Source: an uncultured Oscillospiraceae bacterium (GTDB lineage: Bacteria > Bacillota > Clostridia > Oscillospirales > Ruminococcaceae). Taken from it: DNA of 64,000 nt. The notes under the pieces were generated by a model that searched no databases, was not told the origin of the DNA, and saw nothing but the letters and a program-made list of their open reading frames with translations. The position numbers were made by a program, and so were the translations under genes. Shown piece after piece: positions 16,582 to 25,438 of this stretch; positions within the stretch are counted from its first letter, which is position 1; each line of letters opens with the position of its first letter. Location: NCBI GenBank assembly GCA_934481355.1, contig CAKSPH010000003.1:49029-113028 (forward strand). The letters run 5' to 3'.

Positions 16582-17541
16582 ATGACTCCAAGACTTATAA
16601 TAGTTATCCCCTGTTACAACGAGCAGGAGGTGCTTCCTATAACCGCGCCGCAGTTTCTTGCAAAGATAAAGGAGCTTTCAGCCGCCGGAATGATAACCGA
16701 GGACAGCCGCATAATGTTTGTGGACGATGGCAGCAGGGACAAGACGTGGGAGATAATCTCGAAGCTCTCCGAACAGGACGAGCATTACATCGGGATCGCC
16801 CAGAGCCGCAACCGAGGGCACCAGAACGCGGTTCTTGCCGGACTCATGGAAGCCAAGGATATGTGCGACATCACCATCAGCATAGACTGCGACGGTCAGG
16901 ACGACATCAACGCGATGAACGGCATGGTCGCCGCTTATCATGAGGGCTGCGAGATAGTTTACGGCGTGCGCTCCAAGAGGGATACGGACACGTTCTTCAA
17001 GCGCTTCACCGCCGAGAGCTTCTACAAGCTGCTGAATTCCATGGGCGCGGAGGTTGTTTACAACCATGCGGATTACCGGCTGATAAGCAGCCGCGCACTT
17101 CAGGAGCTTGCGAAATTCAAGGAGGTAAACATCTTTCTGCGCGGAATGGTCCCGCTTGTGGGATTCAAGAGCACCAGCGTGTACTACGAGCGCAGCGAGC
17201 GCGCCGCCGGAAAATCGCATTACCCGCTTAAGAAAATGCTCGCCCTTGCGTTTGACGGAATCACCAGCCTTTCCATAAAGCCGATAAAACTTATCATCGG
17301 AATGGGCATAGTCGTTGCGTTCATCAGCTTTATCGGGATAATCTGGGCAGTAGTGGAGGCGTTCCTCGGGAAAACCGTGTGGGGCTGGGCTTCCACCACC
17401 TGCATTATCTGCTTCCTGAGCGGAGTTCAGCTTGTTTCCATCGGAGTTATCGGCGAGTATATCGGAAAGATATACATGGAGGTAAAACACCGTCCGCGGT
17501 ATATTATCAGCGAGCGGACGTGGGAACATAAGAAGAAATAA
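16582..17541 (+). CDS. GT2 polyprenyl-phosphate glycosyltransferase (GtrB/DPM1-like)
   Basis: This 319-residue protein has a GT-A domain: LIIVIPCYNEQEVLP at the start, FVDDGSRDKTWEI for the nucleotide site, SIDCDGQDD as the metal motif and AQSRNRGHQNAV. Two C-terminal membrane helices follow (IKLIIGMGIVVAFISFIGII and the CIICFLSGVQLVSIGVIGEY region). Such enzymes move a sugar from a nucleotide donor to undecaprenyl phosphate on the inner membrane face. GtrA and a GT39-like gene lie convergently next door and would complete a flip-and-transfer system. The start at 16582 has AGAGGT 6 bases upstream; the ATG at 16564 has none. Confidence 0.9.
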   Translation: MTPRLIIVIPCYNEQEVLPITAPQFLAKIKELSAAGMITEDSRIMFVDDGSRDKTWEIISKLSEQDEHYIGIAQSRNRGHQNAVLAGLMEAKDMCDITISIDCDGQDDINAMNGMVAAYHEGCEIVYGVRSKRDTDTFFKRFTAESFYKLLNSMGAEVVYNHADYRLISSRALQELAKFKEVNIFLRGMVPLVGFKSTSVYYERSERAAGKSHYPLKKMLALAFDGITSLSIKPIKLIIGMGIVVAFISFIGIIWAVVEAFLGKTVWGWASTTCIICFLSGVQLVSIGVIGEYIGKIYMEVKHRPRYIISERTWEHKKK

Positions 17542-17545
17542 AATA

Positions 17546-17577
17546 CCGCCCTGTCTCCGATAGTTGGGACAGGGCGG
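17546..17577. terminator. Bidirectional terminator between convergent glycosyltransferase genes
   Basis: A 10-bp stem: CCGCCCTGTC (17546-17555) with GACAGGGCGG (17568-17577). On the minus strand it is followed by TATTTTATTT; on the plus strand by ATTCTTATT. Confidence 0.8.
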
Positions 17578-17581
17578 ATTC

Positions 17582-19195
17582 TTATTCCTGAGTATCAATA
17601 TGCGGAAGAAGCTGGAGTTCCGGGTGATAGGTGTATATCATGATATTGCTGTCCGGGAGGTTTCCGGCACCGAGCAGCGTTCCCTCTGTCCTGAACAGAA
17701 GCTCCTCACCGGGATTGTCCGGCTGGAGGTCAAAATCAAGAAGGTACAGATGTTCAATATCCTTTAGATCGTTGTAGGATTTCCTGTAATCAAGTTCGTC
17801 GGGATCGCGCTTTACCTCCACCTTGCCCTCCGGCTTGACCTGATAGGAGTAGCTTTCGTATTCAGAGTAGTTCAGCGAGTAGAATTTCCAGCCCGGCAGG
17901 TATGCGCTGACGTGCGAGAAGATGTCGTTCTTCACCACGATTACGGAATCCTCCGGGAGATTATCGCGTATATAATCCGCTGCATTCCTGGACTGGCTGT
18001 AATCAGTGGCGTAATCAGCTCCCAGGACGAACAGACCCATCGGAATAGTCGCCGCGTAAAAGGCGCAGAGCAGAGCGCAGAAATTCCTCTCGAACCTCTG
18101 GTCGAGCCGCCAGAGCTTTTCCGTTATCTTACGTCCCGCCGGGGAAATATCCATGCTGAGCAGCCTGGGCTCACGGCAGACGGGAGTTTCGTTCTCCTTT
18201 CCTGTCCAGAAGCAGAACACCAGCACGAACAGGAAGCAGAACGCCCTCGCCGGAAGAGTATACCACATTATGCAGCATACCACCATGTAGAATGCCGTAA
18301 AAAACAGCGCGGTAATGAATGCGCGCCTGTAATGCCTCAGTTCAATGAACGCGAGAACCAGAATCAGCGCTCCTATCAGCTTTATGACGCTGCAAAGCTC
18401 TGTATTTATAAGCCCGGTGTTTCCGTCAAGGAACGCATTGAATGCGATATCCGGGAAGCAGGCGAATATCCGCACTATCGCCGGAACAACAGTGTTTGCG
18501 GTGATCCCGCCTCCGCCGTTAATCTTGTCGAGCGAGGTGAATATCGGCAGAATCATGCAGAGAACTCCCAGCCCGGAGGCTGCAAGCCCTGCAAGCCGCA
18601 TGATGTTCAGTTTTGCAGAAGATGACTTCCACAGACGGAACAGGTCGATTATCATGAATATTCCCATTATTCCGATGAATCCGCTCATCATTACATGGGT
18701 GTTCGCCATAAGCGCCACAAGCAGTCCCCACAGCAGCGGGCGCTCGTTACGCTTTGGATAGAGCATAGCCATCAGCACCAGAAACAGCGTGATCAGGCAG
18801 TAGACCCTGGACTGCACCGACAGGTAGAACATGAATCCGCCGGAGAACAGCACGATTCCCTTAAACACATTGTTGAACGGAGCTTTCCACAGGAAAAGCA
18901 CCGCCGTCACCGAGGTAATGATCCAGCTTATGAACGGAAGCGTCTGCACCGGGCAGCCGGAAGCAGCAAAAATGTGCAGCAGCAGAAACCAGAGCGGAGG
19001 GTGCCCCTCGAACTGTATCTGCTCGATTATTCCCGGGATATCGTTGTCGCGGGCTATGCACCACGCCTGCGCCTCATCGTACCATATCTCGTGGTTGAAT
19101 GCGCCGATGAGCGTAAGCACGGCGTAAACGGCGAACAGGCATATCAGCACGATACGGCTGCGTGATAACGGCTTTGCCGCAGAGGTATCGGTCAT
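17582..19195 (-). CDS. GT39/ArnT-like GT-C membrane glycosyltransferase
   Basis: A 537-residue polytopic protein with about ten membrane helices and a C-terminal soluble domain from roughly 400. The first loop holds [17 protein letters not shown], the GT-C type Asp-Glu catalytic motif, and [13 protein letters not shown], typical of the PMT/ArnT group. These enzymes use a lipid-phosphate sugar donor outside the membrane to glycosylate proteins, lipids or wall polymers. Its ATG overlaps the stop of the upstream flavoprotein gene by four bases, so they are co-expressed. The acceptor is unknown. Confidence 0.85.
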   Translation of the reverse strand: MTDTSAAKPLSRSRIVLICLFAVYAVLTLIGAFNHEIWYDEAQAWCIARDNDIPGIIEQIQFEGHPPLWFLLLHIFAASGCPVQTLPFISWIITSVTAVLFLWKAPFNNVFKGIVLFSGGFMFYLSVQSRVYCLITLFLVLMAMLYPKRNERPLLWGLLVALMANTHVMMSGFIGIMGIFMIIDLFRLWKSSSAKLNIMRLAGLAASGLGVLCMILPIFTSLDKINGGGGITANTVVPAIVRIFACFPDIAFNAFLDGNTGLINTELCSVIKLIGALILVLAFIELRHYRRAFITALFFTAFYMVVCCIMWYTLPARAFCFLFVLVFCFWTGKENETPVCREPRLLSMDISPAGRKITEKLWRLDQRFERNFCALLCAFYAATIPMGLFVLGADYATDYSQSRNAADYIRDNLPEDSVIVVKNDIFSHVSAYLPGWKFYSLNYSEYESYSYQVKPEGKVEVKRDPDELDYRKSYNDLKDIEHLYLLDFDLQPDNPGEELLFRTEGTLLGAGNLPDSNIMIYTYHPELQLLPHIDTQE

Positions 19196-20775
19196 TTCTT
19201 CGGCTCCTTGGATTCTTCGTGATATTCCTTTTCAGTGTTGACGTTCCAGACGCTCTCGCGGTCGCCGCTTCCGCTGATTATGGCGCGTGCGGCGTTCATC
19301 GCGGTCAGCATGGAGTGATCCATGTTGTTGTAGCGGTGCTGTCCGTTTCTGCCTATGCAGTAGAGGTTTTCAAAGCCGTCAAGGTAGCTCTTTACCTTTC
19401 CGAATTCCTTGTAGGTGCCGAAATATGCTGGATAGGCTTTCTTTACCTTTGTGGTGAAGCTGTCGACGATGTTTTCCTGCTTGATTATTCCTATCTGCTC
19501 AAGCTCTCCTGCGGCGAATTTTATAAACTTTTCCGGGGGAGTGTTCCACATATCGTCGCCCTCTGTGCAGAAGTATTCAAGCCCCACCCAGACGTGCTTC
19601 GTGTTGTCGTCCACCATGTACGGCGACCAGTTGTTGAATATCTGGAGCCTGCCGAGCTTTACCTCGCGTTCCTGAATATAAATCCAGCAGTCCGGGACGA
19701 TGTTGTTTATCGTGGGAGTCTTGGTCTTGTTCTGTATCTCAAGGCGGTCGAGCAGGAGTCCCACGGTGATGAAGTCGCGGTAGGGGAGGTTCACGGCGAT
19801 ATTCAGGATATCCTCCGGCACCTGCGGCAGAGCCTCAGCCAGATCCTTTATCGGCATGGAGGAAATAAGGTAGTCGCACCCGATCGTGCGTTCCTTTCCG
19901 TATTCCGGGGAATTGCTGTCGGTGCAGCGGATAGTGACGGACTTCACTTTTCCGTTTTCGGTGTTTATCTTTACGACCTCCTGCTGCATCAGGAGCTCCG
20001 CACCCTTTTCCCTGTCGATTTCAGCCATGCGCTCCCAGAGCTGACCAGGGCCGAATTTCGGGTAGTAGAACTCGTCGATGAGCGAGGTTTCCACGTTCTG
20101 ATTTTTCTTCTTGAACGGCTTTGACAGGGCAGAGGTGATGACCTTCCAGACGGACAGTCCCTTGACGCGCTGGGCTCCCCAGTCCGCCGCGATGTTGGAC
20201 GGGTGCACGCCCCAGAGCTTTTCGGTGTAGTCCTCGAAGAACATCTGGTAGAGCGGCTTTCCGAAGCGGTTTATGTAGAAGTTTTCAAGGGAAGTTTCCG
20301 GAAGCTTGTGTACCACGCTGCCGAGGTATCCGAAGCCTGCCTTCATGGTATTCACAAAGCCCATGTTGATGAATGTCGCGGGCTTCAGCGAGATGGGATA
20401 GTCAAAGAATCTCTTGCGGAAATATATACGCGAAAGGCGGGTCCTGGCAAGGAAAACATCGTCCATCTTGTCCGGGTCAATACTGGGGTCGTCAGAGAAA
20501 GTGTGCGTCCTGCCCAGTACCTTGTCGTCCTTGGAGGGCGCGCCCTGAAGCGGCAGTATATCCATCCACAGCTTCATGACCTCCTTGTCCTTGGAGAAGA
20601 AGCGGTGACCGCCGATATCAATGCGGTTTCCGTTGTATCTTGCAGTTCTGGAGATACCTCCGATGAATTCGCTTGCTTCAATGATTATCGGGTGGTATTC
20701 GCCGCTTTCGTTGAGCAGCGTGTATGCGGCGGTGAGTCCTGCGGGACCTGCGCCTATTATGATAATGTTTTTCAT
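19192..20775 (-). CDS. FAD-dependent oxidoreductase, UDP-galactopyranose-mutase-like
   Basis: The 527-residue protein begins with the dinucleotide fold [20 protein letters not shown], then [15 protein letters not shown] and the [15 protein letters not shown] stretch seen in UDP-galactopyranose-mutase-like and protoporphyrinogen-oxidase-like flavoproteins. A C-terminal [19 protein letters not shown] binds FAD in the relatives. It sits between gtrA and a GT39-like gene with 4-base ATGA overlaps on both sides, so a role in modifying the sugar used by this cluster is a fair inference. The reaction is not proven by the sequence. Confidence 0.8.
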   Translation of the reverse strand: MKNIIIIGAGPAGLTAAYTLLNESGEYHPIIIEASEFIGGISRTARYNGNRIDIGGHRFFSKDKEVMKLWMDILPLQGAPSKDDKVLGRTHTFSDDPSIDPDKMDDVFLARTRLSRIYFRKRFFDYPISLKPATFINMGFVNTMKAGFGYLGSVVHKLPETSLENFYINRFGKPLYQMFFEDYTEKLWGVHPSNIAADWGAQRVKGLSVWKVITSALSKPFKKKNQNVETSLIDEFYYPKFGPGQLWERMAEIDREKGAELLMQQEVVKINTENGKVKSVTIRCTDSNSPEYGKERTIGCDYLISSMPIKDLAEALPQVPEDILNIAVNLPYRDFITVGLLLDRLEIQNKTKTPTINNIVPDCWIYIQEREVKLGRLQIFNNWSPYMVDDNTKHVWVGLEYFCTEGDDMWNTPPEKFIKFAAGELEQIGIIKQENIVDSFTTKVKKAYPAYFGTYKEFGKVKSYLDGFENLYCIGRNGQHRYNNMDHSMLTAMNAARAIISGSGDRESVWNVNTEKEYHEESKEPKK

Positions 20776-21227
20776 CTGGTTTCGTTATTTCCTTTTCTGT
20801 CGAATATAAGCAGCTTGCGCCCGGCGTAATTCCACACCAGAACTATTGCTGCGGCGATTATCTTTACGATGAGGTAGCTAATATGGAGCAGCTCAGTGCC
20901 GAGGTACATGATAAGCTCGGTAAGCCCCAGACCGATGATCCCGACCACCGTGAATATCAGGAATGCCCCGAAGCTCCTGCCGCTGCCGCGGTTGTCCTTC
21001 TTCCGGAAAACGAAGGTCAGCGAGAGTATGTAATTTACTGCGAGACCTACCACGAATGCCGCCGCCGTGGACACGAAAAGCTCCCATGAGGTGCCGCCGG
21101 TGAGTATGACCTCCTGAAACAGGAACAGCGTTCCGTAGTCGGCAAGAAAAGCAATTCCGCCAACTATCGCATATCTGAAAAATTCCCAGAAAAGCCGTAT
21201 CAGTTTTTCACGTTTTTCCTTGGTCAA
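20772..21227 (-). CDS. gtrA: GtrA-like membrane protein
   Basis: A 151-residue protein with four membrane helices. The first, [21 protein letters not shown], is the GtrA family signature, as is [14 protein letters not shown]. GtrA proteins are thought to flip undecaprenyl-phosphate-linked sugars. The start codon is TTG (complement of 21225-21227), preceded by GGGGGG 7 bases upstream; there is no ATG choice. It is the first gene of the gtrA-flavoprotein-GT39 operon, with its promoter at 21261-21289. Confidence 0.88.
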   Translation of the reverse strand: MTKEKREKLIRLFWEFFRYAIVGGIAFLADYGTLFLFQEVILTGGTSWELFVSTAAAFVVGLAVNYILSLTFVFRKKDNRGSGRSFGAFLIFTVVGIIGLGLTELIMYLGTELLHISYLIVKIIAAAIVLVWNYAGRKLLIFDRKGNNETR

Positions 21228-21260
21228 TATATATCCCCCCCAATTATAATATATAGTATA

Positions 21261-21289
21261 ATTATACTACTTTTCAGCACTTTTTTCAA
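21261..21289 (-). promoter_or_regulatory. Promoter of the gtrA operon
   Basis: Minus strand: -35 TTGAAA (complement of 21284-21289), a 17-base spacer and -10 TATAAT (complement of 21261-21266). Confidence 0.75.
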
Positions 21290-21370
21290 TATGATGTATG
21301 ATATGCTTTCTAAAATTGTGACTTATGACATATATGCAGTTCGCAGTTTGTATATTTTTAACCCCGGCTA

Positions 21371-21399
21371 TTGACAAAACGGGAATAAGGGTATATAAT
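21371..21399 (+). promoter_or_regulatory. ribU promoter
   Basis: -35 TTGACA (21371-21376), a 17-base spacer and -10 TATAAT (21394-21399), about 35 bases before the FMN aptamer. Confidence 0.88.
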
Positions 21400-21433
21400 A
21401 AAATCACAGCGATACGCTGAATACATTTTATAT

Positions 21434-21620
21434 CTGTTTCGGGGCGGAGTGCAATTCTCCACCGGCGGTGAAAGTCCGCGAGCCTTTTGGCTGAACCGGT
21501 GCAATTCCGGTACCGACGGTATAGTCCGGATGAAAGAATCAGAAAACGAATGTGCCGTTGCTTTCTGCGTGCATATTTGCGCCCCTGTGCAGCCTTTGTG
21601 CGTGCAGGGGCTTTCTGTTT
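21434..21620 (+). promoter_or_regulatory. FMN riboswitch (RFN element) controlling ribU
   Basis: The RFN core is present in order: TTTCGGGGCGGAGTG, CACCGGCGGTGAAAGTCCGCG, GAACCGGTGCAATTCCGGTACCGAC (read as adjoining blocks), then AGTCCGGATGAAAGAATCAGA, ending near 21545. The platform contains a terminator: GCCCCTG (21581-21587) with CAGGGGC (21605-21611) and TTTCTGTTT. FMN binding would switch off the riboflavin transporter gene just downstream. Confidence 0.97.
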
Positions 21621-21642
21621 CCCCAGAACAATGGAGGAAAAC

Positions 21643-22281
21643 ATGAACAACACAAACACAGCAAAAACTAGGCAGACCTTTGACGTCAGGAAGCTGGTAT
21701 TTACGGCGCTCCTCAGCGCTATGGCGGTAGTCCTGATGAAGTTCCTTGCGTTCAAGATACCGATAATGCCGGGATTCATCAGCTTTGACTTTTCCGATGT
21801 TCCCGCACTTCTGGCGGCTCTCACGATGGGGCCGGTTTCCGGCGTTGTAGTGACGCTGATAAAGAACCTCGGCGGCTTCCTGCTTGCCGGTTCAATGACA
21901 GGCGGCGTCGGAGAGATCTCGAACTTTATCCTTGGCTGTCTGCTTGTGCTTCCGGCTGGAATAATTGCGAACAAGACCGGTCATACGCTGAAGCACGTTG
22001 TATTAGCCTGCCTTACAGGGGCTGTTTCCATGGCGGTACTCGGATTAGTCACCAACTACTTCATCGTATATCCGCTGTACACGGCGGTTATGCCCATGGA
22101 TGCAATACTTGGTATGTATAAGGCGATCCTGCCCTCGGCGGATTCCCTCATCAAGTGCCTGCTGATATTCAATATGCCGTTTACCTTTGCCAAGGGACTT
22201 ATCGCAGTGCTTGTCTGCCTGCCGCTTTATAAAAGACTCCGCCCGGTATTCAACAGCAGCTTCCGCGGCGCAGAAAAATAA
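21643..22281 (+). CDS. ribU: Riboflavin ECF transporter substrate-binding subunit RibU
   Basis: A 212-residue membrane protein with about six helices. It has the RibU-type features: an N-terminal basic stretch before VRKLVFTALLSAMAVVLMKF, and FDFSDVPALLAALTMGPVSG, which is typical of the riboflavin-binding S component. It works with the shared EcfA/A'/T module, not present in this window. The start at 21643 has GGAGG 5 bases upstream; the longer open frame reads through the riboswitch. Control by the FMN riboswitch supports the riboflavin assignment. Confidence 0.95.
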   Translation: MNNTNTAKTRQTFDVRKLVFTALLSAMAVVLMKFLAFKIPIMPGFISFDFSDVPALLAALTMGPVSGVVVTLIKNLGGFLLAGSMTGGVGEISNFILGCLLVLPAGIIANKTGHTLKHVVLACLTGAVSMAVLGLVTNYFIVYPLYTAVMPMDAILGMYKAILPSADSLIKCLLIFNMPFTFAKGLIAVLVCLPLYKRLRPVFNSSFRGAEK

Positions 22282-22323
22282 ACCGCATACTCCGGAATGG
22301 ACGCGCGGAAAAGGAGCAAACCA

Positions 22324-22869
22324 ATGCCGCTCAGTTCATTCTTCGGACATTTACGCACGATAACACTCCACCGTCACAGGGTCATAGCCCACTGCGCCCG
22401 CGCCGGGATATTGTGGCAGGGACTGCGTCACGATCTCTCAAAATACACCCCCACCGAGTTCATACCCGGCGTGAAGTATTATCAGGGGACTCGCAGTCCG
22501 AACGAGGCGGAGCGTGAAAAGAACGGTTACTCACTTGCGTGGATGCACCATAAGGGACGCAACCGCCATCACTTTGAGTACTGGATAGACGTCGACCCGG
22601 TGGAGAAGGTCTACAAGCCGGTGAAAATGCCGCTGCGATTCCTTGTCGAGATGTTCTGCGACAGGGTGGCGGCGAGTAAGATATACCGCGGTGATAAGTA
22701 CAGGGACAGCGATCCGCTGGACTACTTCATGAACAGAAAGCCAACGCGGTCTATCCACCCGGAGACCTCTGATATGCTGGAGAAGCTCCTGCGAATGCTG
22801 GCAGATCAGGGCGAGGACGCGGCGTTCGCGTATATCAGGGAGCTCCTGAAAGCGGGAAATGAATACTAA
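22324..22869 (+). CDS. DUF5662 family protein
   Basis: A 181-residue soluble protein of unknown function. It is rich in His and Tyr: LHRHRVIAHCARAGILWQGL, then RHDLSKYTPTEF, HHKGRNRHHFEYW and DRVAASKIYRGDKY. Conserved His/Asp pairs suggest a metal site, as in HD-like phosphohydrolases, but that is inference. AAGGAG lies 7 bases before the ATG at 22324; an ATG at 22297 has no support. It follows ribU by 42 bases and may share its transcript. It ends at a strong terminator. Confidence 0.8.
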   Translation: MPLSSFFGHLRTITLHRHRVIAHCARAGILWQGLRHDLSKYTPTEFIPGVKYYQGTRSPNEAEREKNGYSLAWMHHKGRNRHHFEYWIDVDPVEKVYKPVKMPLRFLVEMFCDRVAASKIYRGDKYRDSDPLDYFMNRKPTRSIHPETSDMLEKLLRMLADQGEDAAFAYIRELLKAGNEY

Positions 22870-22870
22870 A

Positions 22871-22899
22871 AAAGGAGGGGTTCTGCCCCTCCTTTTATT
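22871..22899. terminator. Bidirectional terminator
   Basis: AAAGGAGGGG (22871-22880) with CCCCTCCTTT (22886-22895), flanked by A and T tracts. It serves the DUF5662 gene (+) and the convergent GH25 gene (-). Confidence 0.85.
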
Positions 22900-22902
22900 C
22901 TA

Positions 22903-24552
22903 TCAGCTCAGCTTGTTGTAGCCGCCCTTTTTGATGATCTTTGCGTAGTTCTTGTACGAAAGGTTCATGTCAACATAGCCGTCTATTCCGGAAACGATGC
23001 CCTTGCAGCTGTACTGCCATACTCCGAAATCACCCTTGTATGTGGGAACGGTGTTCCACTGCGCGAGCCATACCTCATAGCCGGAAAGCTGCGACATATC
23101 AAGGTACTGCGTCAGCCATGACTTGTTTGAGTAGAGCATGGCGTAATATCCGGCGGCGCTGACTTCGTCAAGAAACGCCTTTGCGATCTGGGTTATCTTT
23201 TTCTTTCCGAGGTTTGCCTGAGACTGCTCCTCAACATCGAGTACGACAGGGTAGGTTATCTTGTACGGCGCTATTGTCTTAATGAAGAACTTCGCCTCTT
23301 TCCTGGCGTCAGCGACGGTTTCGGCGTAGAGGTAGTGGTACACGCCCACGTTTATCCCTACCCTGGTGGCTTCTGTCACGTTGTATTTGAACGTTGTGTC
23401 CTCGGAGCCGCGGCTCGGATTCACGGTGGAGCCCCTTGAAGCGCGCAGGAACGCGAATTTTACTCCGGAATCCCTGACCGCCTGCCAGTTGATGGCTCCC
23501 TGTGCGTAGGATACGTCTATGCCCTTTATGCCGATGTCGGTAACGTCCTCGCTTGCCTCGTCATCATCCTTGTCGGGATATGTGGAGGTCTCGTCCGAGT
23601 AGCGGTAGTCGATAAGACGGCTGCTCTTGGATACGGCGAACCTTGCCGCCCTGGACTTGTAGTAGCGCACGCTTCTTTCAAATATGAAAACACCGCTGTT
23701 CACTACCTGACCTGTCAGAGAGAAGTAACCCGCCTGCGTTGAGCGTCCGTTTATCGTGACGGAGATGGAGCCGCGGCAGAGCAGACGTCCGGTGTCCGGG
23801 GTCTGGAAGTCTCCGGTGACCTTTGTTTTGCTGTTAGTGGTGAGGGTTATCTCGCCGTAGTTCAGCAGGTCGCCCTTTTTGTATATGTTATTCACTCCGG
23901 AGAGAACCATCCTGCCGCTGCTGCGGTTGATGAGGTCTCCCGAGATACGCAGCTCCGCGCTGAGGCTTCCCTTTAATGTACCGAAGTTTTCAATACCGGC
24001 GTTTTCATAGATGGAGGCGGTTCCGGATACCATCATTGTGGCGTCCCTGGCAACAGTGATGGTGCCGCGTATGTTGATGGTCTTTCCCTTGTAGATAACA
24101 AGCTCTGCCCCCGGCTTTATCAGGAACCGGCTTCCCTTAGGAACTGTGAAGTTGCTGCGCGGGGAGGTCTTGCTTTCTATGTAGTAATTCGTGCCGGCGG
24201 CCATCCTGGTTTTTCCGTCCCACAAAGTCCAGTCGGAGGTGTCCGGCTCCTCGTACTGGATATTGGCGAGGTCCAGCCCGCTTCTGTCCTCGGCTCGGGG
24301 ATTTTCGTCCTCCGGGTCAACGATGGAAGTTTCGGTTTTTTCTCCTGCTTCTATCACTGAAGCACCCGTGCCGTCTGCTCCGGCTTCTGCTGTTGATTTA
24401 TCCGTGTCGGTGGATATTACCTGAGTTTCTCCGCTGACTGATATTATGTCCGCACCGGTTGGTTCGCCCTGTTCCGCAAATGCCGCAGCAGAGCACGAAA
24501 CCAGCGTCAGGGCAGCCAGAACCGCTGCCGTTGTTCTTTTTAAAAATGTCAT
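22903..24552 (-). CDS. Secreted GH25 lysozyme with beta-repeat module
   Basis: A 549-residue exported muramidase. Domains: a signal peptide (residues 1-27, KRTTAAVLAALTLVSCSAAAF), an acidic Ser/Thr/Glu linker to about 100, a repetitive Gly/Asn-rich beta module (about 125-300; short repeats such as AELVIYKGKTINIRGTITV and LRISGDLINRSSGRMVLSG), a short acidic spacer, and a C-terminal GH25 domain (about 335-545). The GH25 domain shows GIDVSYAQGAINWQAV and the catalytic YPVVLDVEEQ. GH25 enzymes cleave the MurNAc-GlcNAc bond of peptidoglycan. The same beta module occurs in the VanY-type protein at 39743. The start at 24552 is set by GGAG 8 bases upstream. Confidence 0.92.
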   Translation of the reverse strand: MTFLKRTTAAVLAALTLVSCSAAAFAEQGEPTGADIISVSGETQVISTDTDKSTAEAGADGTGASVIEAGEKTETSIVDPEDENPRAEDRSGLDLANIQYEEPDTSDWTLWDGKTRMAAGTNYYIESKTSPRSNFTVPKGSRFLIKPGAELVIYKGKTINIRGTITVARDATMMVSGTASIYENAGIENFGTLKGSLSAELRISGDLINRSSGRMVLSGVNNIYKKGDLLNYGEITLTTNSKTKVTGDFQTPDTGRLLCRGSISVTINGRSTQAGYFSLTGQVVNSGVFIFERSVRYYKSRAARFAVSKSSRLIDYRYSDETSTYPDKDDDEASEDVTDIGIKGIDVSYAQGAINWQAVRDSGVKFAFLRASRGSTVNPSRGSEDTTFKYNVTEATRVGINVGVYHYLYAETVADARKEAKFFIKTIAPYKITYPVVLDVEEQSQANLGKKKITQIAKAFLDEVSAAGYYAMLYSNKSWLTQYLDMSQLSGYEVWLAQWNTVPTYKGDFGVWQYSCKGIVSGIDGYVDMNLSYKNYAKIIKKGGYNKLS

Positions 24553-24613
24553 TTCTTTACTCCGTGTTTGTGTGTCATATATCTTCCCGTAAAAGAGCAT
24601 AACGCCCTATTAT

Positions 24614-24642
24614 ATTGTGCCATATTTTTTTGATTTTGTCAA
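24614..24642 (-). promoter_or_regulatory. Promoter of the GH25 gene
   Basis: Minus strand: -35 TTGACA (complement of 24637-24642), a 17-base spacer and -10 CACAAT (complement of 24614-24619); a TATAAT follows 5 bases further on and could be used instead. The leader is about 55 bases. Confidence 0.6.
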
Positions 24643-24782
24643 ATGTTTTTTGCTATTTCTATCGGTTTTTTTATAGGTAATTTGAGCCAGTTAAATTGCC
24701 TGTCATATTTGTCCCGGACGGAGCATATATTCCATCAGAACAACGGGCGTTGACCGCCGGACGAATATGGGAGGACAGCAAT

Positions 24783-25388
24783 ATGCGCATGATCACATTT
24801 ACGAAAAAGAAAATAAAAAGGCTCACAGTGATAGGGCTGCTTGCGGCTGCGACAGCGGCGGCGGGGATCGGGGCGATAGTTACTTCGGTCGGAACTCAGG
24901 CGATGGGCAGGCTTCTGCCGATATACAGCGTGGAGCGCGGCGACAAGGTGATATCGCTCACTTTTGATGTCGCGTGGGAGAACTCGAACACGCAGGAGCT
25001 CATCGACATTCTGGACGAATACAATGCCAGGGCGACTTTCTTCATAACCGGCGACTGGTGCGACCGCTACCCGGAGGACGTCAGGCAGTTCAGCGATGCG
25101 GGGCACGAGATAGGGAACCATTCCGACCAGCATCCGCACGTCAAGGGAATGAACGTGAACGATCTGATAACGGATACTAAGGCGGCTTCGCTGAAGATAA
25201 GGAACATTACCGGAAAAGATCCTCAGCTTTACCGTGCGCCCTACGGTGAATACGATGATTCCCTGATGACCACTATCGAGGGCATGGGTATGAAAGTTAT
25301 CCAGTGGGATGTTGAAACGGTGGACAGGGATGGAAAGGGCATGGCACTGCGGTTTGCAGGCCATGCCCTTGTTATATTGCGCAGATAA
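24783..25388 (+). CDS. Polysaccharide deacetylase (CE4), C-terminally truncated
   Basis: A 201-residue membrane-anchored protein. An N-terminal helix (RLTVIGLLAAATAAAGIGAIV) is followed by a CE4 domain with motif 1 as ISLTFDVAWENSNT (PdaB-like), motif 2 GNHSDQHPHV and motif 3 YRAPYGEYD. It reaches MKVIQWDVETVD, the strand before motif 4, and then departs from the family: the final 20 residues are unlike CE4 and the motif 5 region (usually a GSIVLxH-type strand with a conserved His) is absent. The new 3' end is a 10-bp hairpin. Activity is doubtful. GGAGG is 8 bases before the ATG. Confidence 0.8.
   Translation: MRMITFTKKKIKRLTVIGLLAAATAAAGIGAIVTSVGTQAMGRLLPIYSVERGDKVISLTFDVAWENSNTQELIDILDEYNARATFFITGDWCDRYPEDVRQFSDAGHEIGNHSDQHPHVKGMNVNDLITDTKAASLKIRNITGKDPQLYRAPYGEYDDSLMTTIEGMGMKVIQWDVETVDRDGKGMALRFAGHALVILRR
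25335..25370 (+). terminator. Hairpin forming the 3' end of the truncated deacetylase gene
   Basis: AAGGGCATGG (25335-25344) pairs with CCATGCCCTT (25361-25370), lying inside the last codons of the deacetylase frame. The T-rich tail (GTTATATTG) is weak. It may be a terminator brought in by the rearrangement that cut the gene. Confidence 0.45.
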
Positions 25389-25438
25389 AAGGCTGCTGAA
25401 CTGATAATGGGAAAAGAAACAAATTCGATGGGGAATAC

